This document shows positions 1 to 13,162 of a stretch of DNA of 64,000 bases, piece by piece; the stretch's first letter is position 1, and each line of letters opens with the position of its first letter. The translations under genes were made by a program, and so were the position numbers. This DNA comes from Ecdyonurus torrentis (Eukaryota > Arthropoda > Insecta > Ephemeroptera > Heptageniidae): NCBI GenBank assembly GCA_949318235.1, contig OX439132.1:2284258-2348257 (forward strand). The letters run 5' to 3'. The notes beneath the pieces are model-generated. The model was not told the origin of the DNA. It did no database searches and saw only the letters and a list, made by a program, of their open reading frames with translations.

Positions 1-591
1 TAACTTTTAATATTCTTATTTACTATTATATTATTTGAAGGAGTATACGCATTAATTAACATAAGGTAAATTAATTTATGGAGATATTTCATGCAATATT
101 TGTGATATTAATTAGAAAATATGTAAATAAATAATTTAGTAACTGCTATTAGAAAAAATTGTATAAATTAAATTTTGGTAAAAAAAAAAAAAAAAAAAAG
201 TTGGGTGAAAGACAGATGAAACAAATTTGATACAAATCTAAAAATGTTAGCACTTTCACATAATCTGTCATTATATTATATAGAGAAATAACTCAATATT
301 TAGATATAAAGAACCTCGTATAGCAGTAATATAATATATACATAAGAATCCCAATTTAAAAATATTATTTTATGACGTGGATTTCTAGTTTTTATTGTAT
401 TGAGAGAAAACGTTAGAAAATTTTCTTCAGCTGTTTTTATTTTAAAAGAAATAAAAAAAAAATGAGGTCACATTAAAGATATTTCTTCATTTTGTGTTAG
501 AATGAAAACTGTAAATAATTTGGCTGAGAAAATTTTGATATAAATTAACATATGTTACACTGAGAAAAAAACTTCCAATGTATGTTGATCA
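1..591. other. AT-rich spacer
   Basis: No gene seen. A CACTGAGAAAAA motif at about 559 may be the end of a MITE. Confidence 0.6.
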
Positions 592-853
592 GCCACTCAA
601 AAAAATGATGCATTACTTTAGTTACGAATCCTAACTTATTTAAGATAATCACTAAGTTATTATGAGTAGCTAAAATAATGCATTTTAGCGAATTATTAAA
701 AATAGCTAATTTAAGTGTTTTTAAGTTAAAATAGCTATTGCGTTAATAATTTGACAAAATGCATTATTTTAAGTACTTGTAATAACTTAAAAGTGATTAT
801 CTTAAATAAGTTACTATTCGTAACTAAAGTAATGCACCAATTTTTAGAGTGGC
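592..853. mobile_element. MITE family G, copy 1
   Basis: Palindrome with ends GCCACTC and GAGTGGC and inner arms ATGCATTACTTTAGTTACGA and inverse. The centre repeats TAGCTAATTTAAG/TTAAAATAGCTA. Confidence 0.78.
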
Positions 854-1102
854 ATAGATGTAAGTGGAGATCAGTGAACGAGTATGACATTTTCATGACG
901 ACCAATTCCGATTACGTCAACTATATTTATAAATGCGGTTCTTCCCTTATAAGTCGCCGCATGCAAGAAAATCTTAAATTACAGCATACAACATTATTTT
1001 ATAAATACTCACTTGCTCAGCATGTTATTTTGTTTTTGGACTTCTACTGCTTTACTACAAGTACTGTACTGTATAAAATAATTATGCTATAGCTCATAGC
1101 AC

Positions 1103-1317
1103 AATGGAGGTTATCGGTTTTTAAAAAGTGTAAAAAATGTATATGGCTGTAAAAGTATGTCTAATAGTTCTCATTTAAATATATCCGAAATCGTTGGAGT
1201 AGTTTTCTCAAAAATCACAAGAAATCGTGTTTTTTCTCCATAAGCGTAATGCTAAATTAGGGGACCCTTATAGTTTTCCCCGCGTCACCACGCACGCTAA
1301 ACCGATAAGCACCATTA
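1103..1317 (+). mobile_element. Inverted-repeat element family Q, copy 1
   Basis: AATGGAGGTTATCGGTTTTT at the left and AAACCGATAAGCACCATT at the right. The body has TCCATAAGCGTAATGCTAAA, shared with copy 2 in reverse. Confidence 0.65.
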
Positions 1318-1460
1318 GTTCAATACAGCATAATCTATATGCTTCACAGCATAATAACTATGATACATAGCATAAATATTATGTTGTTCTAATTTAGCAC
1401 TATTATTGCTATAATGATATAAACGCAGCATAAATTAAATAATCTATTATTTCCGTGTAT
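1318..1460. mobile_element. MITE family C (TTATGCT-rich), copy 1
   Basis: Repeated GCATAATNNTTATGC blocks, ending in ATTTCCGTGTA. Family C copies elsewhere share TACGTAAT at both ends. Confidence 0.55.
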
Positions 1461-1741
1461 AAAATACTGCGACCTTACATTGGTGCTTTAATTCTTTAGA
1501 ATTGAAAAGTAACTTTGCTGTACAGCAAAACTAACTTCTCAATATATATAGCATAATATACTTTCCGTGAGACCTGCAGCCATAAAAAACATAATATTAT
1601 ATTGAGCTATATAGAGGTGAACATTCGTATGTGTTTTTTCAGTGTAGTAATACCAGTTGAAAATTAATTGTGTGTCATTTGAATTTGATACAGTTTGGTT
1701 CATTTAACATGTTGAAATATATTTGTTATAGGTATAGTATA

Positions 1742-1742
<1 letters not shown>

Positions 1743-1821
<79 letters not shown>
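1743..1821. repeat. (TA)n microsatellite
   Basis: About 39 TA units between two family C halves. Confidence 0.97.
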
Positions 1822-1822
<1 letters not shown>

Positions 1823-1847
1823 GACTATGGTAGATTACGTATATATT

Positions 1848-2154
1848 TATGCTAATGTATAATGTGCAGCATAAAACTAATTATTATGCTGCTTTATTAT
1901 ATGCACATTATATCTGTTATACTGTAGAGCATAAAAATTATTTCATATTTCATACAGCAAAAATAACATACGTAATTGATACTCCATTGAACACTTGCTA
2001 TATTGTAGAGCACAAATGTTGTTATTTTGTATAATAACATATTTTTAATTTTTATTAAGTAATTATGTTGCATCTGAATGTCCATCAATATGTTTAGTAA
2101 AACACTGTACAGTATAGCATAAATTATGTTGCTGCATTGAGCTAGCATAATTAT
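1848..2154. mobile_element. MITE family C, copy 2, split from copy 1 by (TA)n
   Basis: Blocks of AGCATAAA/TTATGCTGC, ending GAGCTAGCATAATTATAC. The preceding (TA)n array may be an expansion inside one ancestral element. Confidence 0.5.
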
Positions 2155-3020
2155 ACTTTGTGTTTATTTAAATAATTTTTAAATCTTAAAAATTTTAAAA
2201 ATTTTAAATAAAAATGGTAAAATATATATTTTTTTCTTTCTTTTCAAGCTTCAAACGTAAAAATGTGTCAAGTTTTCCTTATTTGATTTTTCTGCACAAT
2301 AAAGTTAAAATATTAATGCTAAAAATTGTCTTATGCAAGGTTTTATAATTGACAAAAAACACATCAGGTGTTCTTTGTTTTTTTCCCGCACCACCTGTGA
2401 TTGGGGTATCGCGCCATATATATAAGCTTCATTGAATAACATTATATATATAGAAAATATTTTTTATAAAGGTTAATTAAAATTGATACAGACAAACAGT
2501 CGGTGCAGAGGAATGTGGTAAGACATGGCTTAATCAGAAAACGTTTTGTTGATTTGAAATCTTTCTCTCCTCCGTTCTTTGTTGTTTATATACAGAATTG
2601 AATTCACAGTTCAAGTTTTTTGTCTGGATTCAACGAAATCATTGTGAAGTAACGGTCTCTCTCTCTCTCTGTGAGACATGAGAAAACATCTCAAATATTC
2701 TCTACTCCCTCCCCCTCCCCTCCAGGCAACCACGCTACATTTAATCCCTGACTAATTACATTAATTAAGTGGCAATTAATTTTAATGCGATCACTGAGAA
2801 AAATATTTTGAAATCATTTGAAACTCACAAGAGAAATTCCTCTAAGCCTTTTTATTTTATTTATTATTTGAAATATAAAACACTGAAAGAGAAATAAATT
2901 GTACATACTATGGAGACATAAAAATAAAATTAATAATATAATATTAATAAATAATAATAAGTGGTGTATAACTGGTTAAATAAAACAAACTGTTATTATA
3001 AATAAAAATATCGTTTAAAC
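2155..3020. other. AT-rich spacer
   Basis: No coding signal. It holds a short (CT)8 at about 2655, a CTCCCTCCCCCTCCCCTCC patch and a CACTGAGAAAAA motif at 2791. Confidence 0.6.
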
Positions 3021-3232
3021 TACACGGAGAGAAATTATGTATTGGAATAACTCAAGATTTATTTAAAAACGAACCACTTCACTTCTTGGTTTGATTTAAA
3101 TGAAACTTGAGTTGTTATGAATATGGCATGAGTTATACCAACTCAAGTTTCAGTTATATCAAACCAAGAAGTGAAATGGTTCGTTTTTAAATAAATCTTG
3201 AGTTATTCCAATCCATAAATTCTCTCCGTGTA
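3021..3232. mobile_element. Near-perfect 210-bp palindromic MITE (family H)
   Basis: Ends TACACGGAGAGAAATT and AATTCTCTCCGTGTA. Arms of nearly 100 bp match almost base for base around a short centre. No coding capacity. Confidence 0.85.
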
Positions 3233-3270
3233 TTGTATTGTTAGTATTTAATATTTTAATTTCTCTAAAA

Positions 3271-3482
3271 TTAACGGTTATGACGTCACTACGCGTTGAC
3301 ATTGTAACGATAAAAACGTAAATGACGTCACAAACGTTACTGAAATAAATGCGCGAAAGTTAATTAGCCGTTAAGAACTATTTTAAATTGTTTTTTTTAT
3401 TCAATCCTGTGTAAACGCTTGTAACGTTTGTAACGTTTTTATCGTTAAATTATCACGACATTGTGACGTTATAACCGTTAAT
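3271..3482. mobile_element. MITE family B, copy 1 (core only)
   Basis: Palindromic element beginning TTAACGGTTATGACGTCACT and ending GACGTTATAACCGTTAA. The outer arms seen in other copies are missing. Confidence 0.7.
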
Positions 3483-4398
3483 ATACCAAAATACAAAAAC
3501 AAAACAATTTTATTTTTTTTTATTATTATTATTTTTATTTTTTTTTTTGCTGTATTATTATTCTATTTATAGTTCGTTCTATAAACTACACACAACTCTT
3601 TTGAGCCAGCTCTGAAAAATTTCCTTTGTTAAGAGCATATGATCATGACGTCATTACCTGTTTACTATGTTTATACTATGTATGGTTGATCATTGATATT
3701 TCAACGTTTAGAACTTTATATGATAAGAATGAATGAAACGCCACAAAAAAAAAGTTCCATGCTCAATATGCGACTCATTTTTATCGGCTCAAAAAACAAG
3801 ATCAACCAATGAATGTGTCTTATTTTGTTGGGCAGCCAATCACAGTTTATGAGATTTACTATACTTTACACTTTACACAGCAAACTTGTGTGTATTTTTT
3901 ATAACAAATATTTTTTTTGTGAACAAAGTTTTCAAGTGTATAAAAGTTTTTCTTCTTCTTCTTCTTCTTTTTTTTTCTGGTAACAAAAAAGTGTACGTGT
4001 TTTGTCGGTGCATGCCGGCTCAATTCAATTCAATTAACATTTTTTTTACTACTCATTAGCAGTTGCAAGTTCTTATTTCTTAAATTTAATAGTTTTCAAA
4101 ACAATGCAAAAGGTATAATATTGATTGGTAATCGATTTTAAATTACACTTTATACTTGTTACAAATTTTCCTTAGTGAACCAAAGTATAAACAAAAATTG
4201 CTTAAATTAAATTTGATTACATTTTAATTTATATTTCCCAAAGGAATTATAATTTTCAAAGTTTAATTGTGTACATGTATTATATTTTTACCAGCATTAG
4301 TAAAAATATTTTTAATTATATTTTTTAACTTACTTTTTGTGGCTATATATATAAACACTGCCCGCAAAAACTTCAAATACTAAATAATTATCCATACT

Positions 4399-4430
<32 letters not shown>

Positions 4431-4518
4431 TGAAAACTTATACAATTATATTATATACAATATAATTGTATATAAACAGTTTTACAATTATATATAAGTA
4501 AGTACAGTATAAAGTAGA
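3483..4518. other. AT-rich spacer
   Basis: Poly(T), (CTT)n near 3950 and a poly(A) run at about 4400. No gene seen. Confidence 0.6.
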
Positions 4519-4592
4519 ATTAACGTTAATGACGTCACTCAACGTTACGTTAACTATATCTAACGATAAGAACGTAAACGTAAAACTTAGGA
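4519..4592. mobile_element. MITE family B, copy 2 (fragment)
   Basis: Only one arm is present (AACGTTAATGACGTCACTCA and following ACGATAAGAACGTAAACG). It lies about 30 bp before MITE A copy 1. Confidence 0.5.
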
Positions 4593-4619
4593 ACTAATGG
4601 ATGGAATTTAGAATTAGCC

Positions 4620-4914
4620 TATAGGGTGAATGCATTCATGTTAAAGTTGGTTCCCTCAAAATCATAGGTGGTATAGGAAAATAATATATATATTTTGCCA
4701 GTTTAAAAACACTTAACAATATTTTTGAGAGTTGATGCTGTAAATATGTTGAATTAGTACCTCAAGTATGTGAGAAAAATAACATGAACAAAAAGTTAAC
4801 AGATTTCTTTAGATTGCCTTAAATGAAGTTTGTCCTATGCTGAGCAATGTTGTTCACTACTCCAGTATGGCCTCCAAGTGCATTAAATATGACGTCATCC
4901 ACATACACCCTATA
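4620..4914 (+). mobile_element. MITE family A, copy 1
   Basis: Ends TATAGGGTG and CACCCTATA form terminal inverted repeats flanked by TA. The body matches the other family A copies nearly throughout. No coding capacity. Confidence 0.8.
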
Positions 4915-5069
4915 AAGTTTATTTCATCGTTATTCAGTGTAAAGTCGCTTGAAAACTGATATGATTTTATATAAAAACAATACAATCACACACATGTTAT
5001 GACAACAAAATCGACCACCTTTGATTTCAAGATATTAATTTTCAATCAGTCACGCGTGTCGTCTGTTGT

Positions 5070-5391
5070 GTGAGCACGCTCGTGTGATATAGGAGATAAA
5101 AATCACGTAGTCCATATGTTCGCAATGATCTATAGGACCACCCCGTGCAGGTTCTTGTGCTGATATGTATGTCTAAATATGATAACATTAGAACGAGGTG
5201 ATTTGATTAACAATCTGGTGTCCCCTGTCTGTGAGCACGCTCGTGTGATATAGGAGATAAAAATCACGTAGTCCATATGTTCGCAATGATCTATAGGACC
5301 ACCCCGTGCAGGTTCTTGTAGCTGATATATGTCTAAATATGATAACATTAGAACGTGGTGATTTGATTAACAATCTGGTGTCCCCTGGCTG
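5070..5391 (+). repeat. Tandem duplication of a 161-bp unit
   Basis: Copies start GTGAGCACGCTCGTGTGATA at 5070 and 5231. They differ by a few bases and a small indel near the middle, so the duplication looks recent. Confidence 0.93.
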
Positions 5392-5592
5392 CCTGGCTGG
5401 CCGGCCACCACGGCATGGCACGTGAGCCGGCTGTCACCTGCACCACCACGCCGCTATGCCGAGGACGTGATCTGGTCTGGTGATCAGTCAGTGCATGCTC
5501 TGCACTTGACAGACTTCTATCAAACTGCATGTGTGGGCTTTCATCAAACTGTGTAGCGGTCAGGGGGGTGCGAGTACGTGTGATTGGGCTCA
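5392..5592. other. GC-rich island with no identified gene
   Basis: Contains GGCTGGCCGGCCACCACGG and many CpGs, in contrast to the AT-rich surroundings. An 81-residue open frame on the minus strand resembles no family I know. It may be a fossil of a transposon or a regulatory segment. Confidence 0.4.
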
Positions 5593-5852
5593 TTTCTTTA
5601 AGTTTGACTAGCTATAGCATTTATATCTTGGAACATTTTGTGTTTATTGAGTTATTGGTTAATTGATTGATTGGCTAATTGATTGCTTGATGGATGGATT
5701 GATTCATTGATTGATTCATTGATTAAATAATTTAACTTTTGATTCATTTATTATTTATTGAAAGAAAAAAAAAACATAATAATAAACGCTGTAGGTTTCA
5801 GGAACATTTCTTGATACCAAAATCATAATTTTTGTAAAGTAACGATGTCACA

Positions 5853-5985
5853 AAATAACGCAGTTATGCTGTACAACATAATTATTTATGTATAGTTCTA
5901 CTTTAATAAAAACAAAGCATATTTACAATATTATATAAATGTGAATATATTATTATTCCCTGCGGTATAAATTACGTAATTTATT
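5853..5985. mobile_element. MITE family C, diverged copy
   Basis: GCAGTTATGCTGTACAACAT and a terminal ATAAATTACGTAATTTATTT. The middle is degraded. Confidence 0.4.
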
Positions 5986-6164
5986 TTTTACTTGTGAGGA
6001 TGGACATACAAATTGATTTTATAGTTAAAACATTTAAATAAATATAATAAATAAATAAATAAATAAAATAAATAAATACAATCTTTATTGCAAAATAGGC
6101 AGTCAGGTGCAGTCAGTCAGGGCAAAACAAAGGCCCTATAAGTGAACCAACATTGGACAGCAGT

Positions 6165-6195
<31 letters not shown>

Positions 6196-6335
6196 TTAAA
6201 AGATCATTAAGCGTATTAAGACATATAATGTAAGACATGGCATTTTACATTATATTTTGAAGATAACAAGTAGTTTAATAAATATAACAAAATGTGATGT
6301 TTCACCATATGAATATAATATATAATAAGAATATG

Positions 6336-6459
6336 TACAGCTCTGGCCAAAAGTTCCCGAACGATTTGCATAGGCAACCCGCAAGCACACTATGTTATCT
6401 TTATGAGAAAACGCAGCGGCCGCCGCTGCCCCGTTCGGGAACTTTTGGCCAGAGCTGTA
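6336..6459. mobile_element. Tc1/mariner-like MITE, copy 1
   Basis: Ends TACAGCTCTGGCCAAAAGTT and CTTTTGGCCAGAGCTGTA inverted, with TA at both borders as expected for Tc1/mariner. About 124 bp, no transposase. Confidence 0.82.
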
Positions 6460-7024
6460 CCTTTGATCAATTTACACGTTTAAAATAACAATTAACACAA
6501 ATTATGCATATAGAAATAATGTAACAGGTAAAATCAAAGTTAGAGGAACTTTTCTCTTTCACTTTGCAGTTCTTCCTCTCTGCCTCTCCCTATCATGTGA
6601 TAAATTGCAGAGCGCGGTCTGTATTGTGTTTTATTGTACCGCGCGCGGTATTGGGCGTCACTTCTTAAATGCAGGTAAAGGTAACACATTCCTCGCTCGC
6701 TCGCCGTTGTAAAACATCGGCTTATTTATTTCTATCACCCACACCACTTCACGTAACTCAGACAATTGGCCTAAACAAACCAAGTGCTTAAAAAAAATAA
6801 TAATAATAAAAAAAAAAAAAAACTCAATCTCGTAGACGAGTTTGTAATTTCTAAACAACTCACTTCGATTTGTTTTCAATACATACTTCTGTTTGTTTAC
6901 ATATACTTACTATAATGAAAGTCATTACAGACAATATTTTACTATCGTCGGGTTAGAGAACAAACCCTGCGGTATCTACAAAAGCAGCAAAGTCGAAACT
7001 TTTATCGTTTTGTACAGTGGCGTA

Positions 7025-7164
7025 TCCAGGATTTTGCGACGGGAGGGGTCCATATTGAGCATAGGAAAAGGGGGAAACCACCCCCTTTTCGTATGCTTTT
7101 TCAGACCTGACGGGGGAGGGGGGGTCCAGACCCCAACCCCCCCCCCCCCCTGGATACGCCCCTG
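7025..7164. mobile_element. hAT-type MITE with perfect 8-bp target duplication
   Basis: Ends CAGTGGCGTATCCAGG and CCTGGATACGCCCCTG are inverted. The flanks 7017-7024 and 7165-7172 are both GTTTTGTA, the 8-bp duplication typical of hAT transposition. 140 bp, GC-rich with G and C runs. Confidence 0.9.
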
Positions 7165-7172
7165 GTTTTGTA

Positions 7173-9542
7173 TATTGTTTTGAACCATGTTGTTTTTGTA
7201 GATCCACGGTTTGTGCTCAAACCCAACGATATGTTAAAAATATTTTAACATTGATATTTTTTTGAAAATATCTTATAATAATAATAATAATAAATCAATA
7301 ATAATAATTTTGTTGAAGAAACATAGACGGCTATTTCAGGCATATTACATGTATGTTCTTGACCAGAATATTACAACATAAATTTACATAATAGAAGTCA
7401 TAGCAAAAAACAAACAACAAAAATACTTCATGAGGTAGCGCTACTTTTAACAGTTCAATTTATTGTTATATACCATAATGATAATTATAATTAAAAATAC
7501 TTATAGCCAAAAAGAAAGTATTATATATATGGACACGCAAAGTATCATATTATTTAAATTTTGATGTTCATACATATATTTCCACATTGATACAATATAT
7601 GAACTGCTTTCGTATATAATTATTTAATTTAAATCGTAGCTCAGTAATATAATTAAATAATATTTTTATGTATAAAATATTCAGAAAATTATAATTTTTT
7701 AAAGCGCAACATTTAGAAGTGACAAAATATGCCATAGTAAAAAATGTTCAATGTAAATCGTTTTTAAAGAAAAATAATAAAAAAAAGGGCTTAAAACATT
7801 TTGCGACTGCGTGCTATGAAGATAGGTATAGGTAACATGAGACCTCTCTCTCTCTCTCTCTCTCTCACTCTCTCTCTCTCTCTCTCTCACTCAGACGCTC
7901 TAAACTAGAATTAAAAAGCCTGGGTCGATTTAAATCGGGCATGAATTTTTACCACTAAAGTATCACCCATTTTTTAACATTGGTTTTTCCATTTGACCAG
8001 CATAACCAACGAAATGGGTTTCGATTATTACTAAAATGGTTAAAAAATGAAATTAAATAAAGATTACTTTGCGTATTGCAAAGAGCATATAAAGTAACCG
8101 TTCAATAAACAACTATAATATTTCATAAATATTGAAGCAATGACACGTAGGACAAGTATTTGTAAGCAAAATGACTTAGGTGCCATTCCGTGATGTTGGC
8201 AGCCTTGCGCCACCGATTAATCGAATTCTTAACTTAGAGGTGACTTGGAGCTAACCTGTTCAATATGACGTCATATTTATTGTTTATGTTATATAATATG
8301 TATTATTTATTATGATTCAATACAATGCAAGTCAATAGATTAATGTGATAATTTGTCATACAACACTACTATTATGATATATATATTTTTTTTCGTCAGC
8401 AACTTTGATAATTTTAAACATGTATATTACATTATAATATTACATGGCATGCATATTTTAGTGTCTGTGCCTCTGTGCACTCTTGCTGTGAAATATTTCT
8501 ATCTCGTGATATGATATACATAACTTTAGGACTGACAGTACAGACCATTTCATTACATTGATAAACATATTATACGTTGTTATATACCTTAAAAAAAACT
8601 TTTTTATAATTTTTTTTAGGTATTATAGTTTTTAAGACTGAAGTTCCTAATATAATGTCATTTTTAAATTACATGAAAAATACGGATTCTTTACAAATTC
8701 ATTTATTTAAACTAAAATCATGTTTTTTTTTTTTGTTTTTTTTTTTTTAGTATTCAAAAATTCTCTTATTTAAATACAATCAGAATATAATCATGTCTAT
8801 TTTTACGTTTATATTTTCCATGATGATTTTTATAATTGATAAAATTAAAAATTACACATTACCTACCTATACTATTAATCAATTGACATTTTTATTTAAA
8901 TGTGCGTGCCAATATTAAAAAAAAAAAAAATAAAAAAAAGCTTTAATTTGTTTACCTGTGAACTTATTTTCAGTTGCGTTTTCGTATCAGTAACGATATA
9001 TGCGTCATATAAAAAGCACATTTATTCTACAATTACAACAATAATACTTACAAAATAATTAAAATATGTATGTTGAAATTCTTTTTTAACATAATATTTG
9101 CATTTATTATTAATAATAAATAATTAGTAATTATTAATTAGTAAAATATACATTATTTCTAGTTAAATTTAACTATTTAATTTTTTTCTTAATATTTGTA
9201 TTTATTATTTATTTATTTTAACTTCCCAAGTAATGCTAGCTCAGTGCGTATAGAGGAGAATAAAAGTGTTCAAAATTTCTGGCGCACATTTAATATTTGA
9301 GGGGAGGGGAGCGAGGGGAGCGCGGATGGCCGATGCAGCAATAGATCGAACGGCAGGTAACTCAGGATTTTTAAGTAGACTGTAGTTATGGACGGGTTGT
9401 TATACTTTGTGTGTATAATCCTCTTGTATCCAGTACATGGCATGCACGTCTATATAATAGTGTATGTACACACAGAAAACAGACTACTACACACTTAAGT
9501 ATAGCAACTTTGTCTCTACAAAACACTCATGCTAATACATGC
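7173..9542. other. Gene-free AT-rich region
   Basis: Short homopolymers, one CT repeat and a small GC-rich patch at about 9300-9360 (GGGGAGGGGAGCGAGGGG). No exon with splice support was seen. Confidence 0.55.
7844..7890. repeat. (CT)n microsatellite, interrupted
   Basis: Two CT runs separated by CTCAC. Confidence 0.93.
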
Positions 9543-9919
<377 letters not shown>

Positions 9920-9969
9920 TCACTGATACTCATCACTCAACATACGTGTATGATCGACAACCAGTTTGA

Positions 9970-10335
9970 ATGTTAAGTGACAGAATACATTTATATTTTA
10001 ATGTAAAAATAACAACAAGTATCGTATATGTATACTTTCAAATATCTGAAAGAATATCCGCGGAAAGAAGGTCCTCGGAAACAAAGATTTTGCATACAGG
10101 TATATCGTTGCGTGGCGGTGAGGCTGCGCACAAGTAGAATTGACCTTTTTCCGTGGATTCTGTACCATACTCTGTAACTATTTGTGTGTTGTGAGTATGC
10201 ATTTGTTCTGTGAGTGTATATATATAGACATAGATATGAGTGGGTGTAACATAACTCACCCCAGGTATGACATCGGATACTTGAGCGAGGTCACGTGGTT
10301 TGTGACGTCACAATCAGTCTACCATGTCTAATCCT

Positions 10336-10384
<49 letters not shown>

Positions 10385-11092
10385 TACATGCAGGTGATAT
10401 GTGATACCTATAGGGCTAAGATTACGTTATTGTACTTGTTATATTTGCCATGTGACACGTGGCCTTATTGCGCTGTGTCGCCATGTTTGTGGTGATACAT
10501 AACATAGTATAGGTATAATACTATAGTATAGACAATTGCCAAAACAAAACGAGAGAAAATGTCAACCGGAAGTACTGCCTTTTCTCAGATTTTAATGTAT
10601 GAAATCAGCTAATGCGAGGAAGTTGACTAAAAATTTGTAAAGCAAAGTAAAATCTAAAATTTTGCACAGTGACACATTAGACATTAGGTTTGGTTATCTT
10701 CAAAAATATAAAATAAAATTGTTGGGTCAACATGCTAGTTTTAAATTATGATTTTTTTGAAGTTTTAGTCTCATAAGAGCCCATGTTAATTTCAATAATT
10801 ATTTTCTCTCTTATCTGATAGTCACTGGCTCTGAAAATTTGTTCATAGGTAGCTGTTACTGTTAACTTTCAAATGTCATCATTGAGTCTTAAAGTTTTCC
10901 GTTTAGATTTTGAAACAAAAGCCTTCTATATACAACTCTTAATTAAGTTAGAGAAATAAAATTTAAAACGTATTAACATAGGATCACCTGGTAAACTGTT
11001 GGTGTTTATTTGAGGGCAAATTGTGCGAGAAAAAGAGCGTGTATCCGGCTGTGAAAATCTCTATAATATGGCTTATTTTTTGCCAGGGTAAA
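9970..11092. other. Gene-free region
   Basis: A 73-codon minus-strand open frame at about 10038-10259 has no recognisable domain. About 10600-10950 may be a diverged family O element. Confidence 0.5.
10340..10381. repeat. (CT)n microsatellite
   Basis: About 21 units. Confidence 0.96.
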
Positions 11093-11413
11093 TATAGGCC
11101 GCATGACGTCATATATAATGCGCATGGACGCCATACTGGAGTAATGAATTTTAAACTTAGCATAGGACAATTTTTTTTTTTAATTATTTTTCCTTTTTTT
11201 TTTTTTTTTTTTTTTTTTTGGAGAAATCAGTTAACTTTATGTTATTTTCCTCACATACTTGAGATACTAATTAAACATATTTACAACATCAATGCTCTCA
11301 AAAATATTGCATAGTATTTTTAAACTGGCAAAATGAGTTATTTTCCTATGCTGCCCATGTTATTGATTGATCCAACATGGTGTCGACTTTAACATGAATG
11401 CATAGACCCTATA
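11093..11413 (-). mobile_element. MITE family A, copy 2
   Basis: Inverse orientation: begins near the TGACGTCA end and finishes ATGCATAGACCCTATA. An A/T homopolymer expansion lies inside at about 11197-11219. Confidence 0.75.
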
Positions 11414-11799
11414 TATTAAGTAATATTTGCCTTTACATGCTGTACAGCAAAGTCTCGCCAAGCTAAAGTCTGCATGATTTTGATGTAAAATTTGTGATAA
11501 TTGGTCGGCTCTAATGACTTCATGTATACGGTACAAAATTGCCAAAATTGCAGACAGACGCCGCCAATTATCTTTCATTATGTATGTCTACCAACATAGA
11601 CAGCATCGATACTTTACATAATCGATTAGATATGGTTATTGTTTCATCCATAATATAATTATTTAACATTTACATCGTAAACACATAAATCTGTCGTAGT
11701 TGGAGCATAAAGTGATCTGATTTCTCTACCCATGTGGAGTCCTATATATTGCTAGTGAAATATATTGTGTTTTGTTGTTTGTTTGTTTAGTTGTTCATT

Positions 11800-12420
11800 T
11801 ACTGGTTAATTAAATTACTAATTGATTAATTGAGTTCTCTACCCATATGGAGTCCTATATATTGCTAGTGAAATATATTGCAGTGCTTCGATATTTATTT
11901 GTTTATTTACTGCAGGTTAATTCAATTACTAAGTGATTGATTGACTTTACCAATGATTGATTGATTTCTTAATGAATTGGTTTCCTATAATCGATTGATT
12001 TATTGATTGAATTAGTAATTGATTCGTTGATTGATTTCCTAATCGATTGATTGGTTAATTGATTCATTTTCTGGTTGATTAAATGATTGAGTGATTCATT
12101 GATTGCCTCATCGATTGATTAATTGGTTAATTGAATTATTGATTGATTGACTAATGATTGATTGATTTCCAATTTTATTGGTTGATTTATTGATTTTCTA
12201 ATAAATTTATTAGTTTTTTAAATGATTTATTGATTCATTGATTTACTCATTGATTAGTTGACTTATATTGATTAACTATTGATCGATTGATTTTCGAATT
12301 TATTTGTTGATGCATTGATTTCCTAATCAATTTATTGGTTGTTTAAATGATTGATAATTGACTTATGATTGATTGAGTTCCTACCTGACTGACTATAACT
12401 ATACTGTAATATTCATTGAC
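11800..12420. repeat. Degenerate (GATT)n tract of about 600 bp
   Basis: ATTGATTGATT words recur with substitutions throughout. A 50-bp direct repeat (TCTACCCATATGGAGTCCTA) occurs just upstream at about 11727 and 11836. A pure (GATT)n array exists at 26599. Confidence 0.8.
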
Positions 12421-12609
12421 TCACTGACTGGTATAGGCTAACTTATATACTATATTAAACACCACAAAGATGTCTGCCATGCGCAATACAGTACATTGCT
12501 ATATATGTACCCCACTGCAGGACCTGACCTGCTTAACAATGAGCTAGCAGTCACATAAAATACCATCAGTGGTGGATGGCACGGCTATAGGCTCCTACAT
12601 AATTATATA

Positions 12610-12610
<1 letters not shown>

Positions 12611-12681
<71 letters not shown>
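12611..12681. repeat. (TA)n microsatellite
   Basis: About 35 units. Confidence 0.96.
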
Positions 12682-12685
<4 letters not shown>

Positions 12686-12871
12686 ACCATATAATTAACA
12701 TGCATAACGTGACTAGATGTAAACCTACTTTGTATAAATAATAGGTAATTATACCTGGCTATATCGAGCTACAGTATAGGCATAGGCTTAATTATAACAA
12801 ACTTTAAAACTGTGGGAAAATTTTATCGGCTTCAAACTTTTTATACATAAAAAAATAAATATTTATAATAA

Positions 12872-13022
12872 TTATTGCTATATAGCTCAATGCTGCAACA
12901 TTATAATTTATACTATATATTATATTATAGCGATTTACATAGTAATATCTTCAACATAATTACTTATGTTATTACAAAATAATAAAATTTGTGCTCTAAT
13001 TGTTCAATGCAGCATCAATTAA
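12872..13022. mobile_element. MITE family C, diverged copy
   Basis: Contains ATAATTATTGCTATATAGCT, ACATAATTACTTATGTTATT and TTGTTCAATGCAGCAT, which are family C blocks with substitutions. Confidence 0.45.
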
Positions 13023-13162
13023 GTAAATTTGTATTTTTCATTTTTTTTTCTCAATACAAAATCTTTTTTGGGCTGTATTGTATAATCTAGCAGTCAATTT
13101 TTTTTTATTCATTTTTTTCCTCCTTCGCTCAAAAATCAGAAAGCCAGTACAATGTAGCCGGT

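Noticed and set aside
10038..10259. 73-codon minus-strand frame
   Set aside because: Mixed composition and no splice context; it could be chance.
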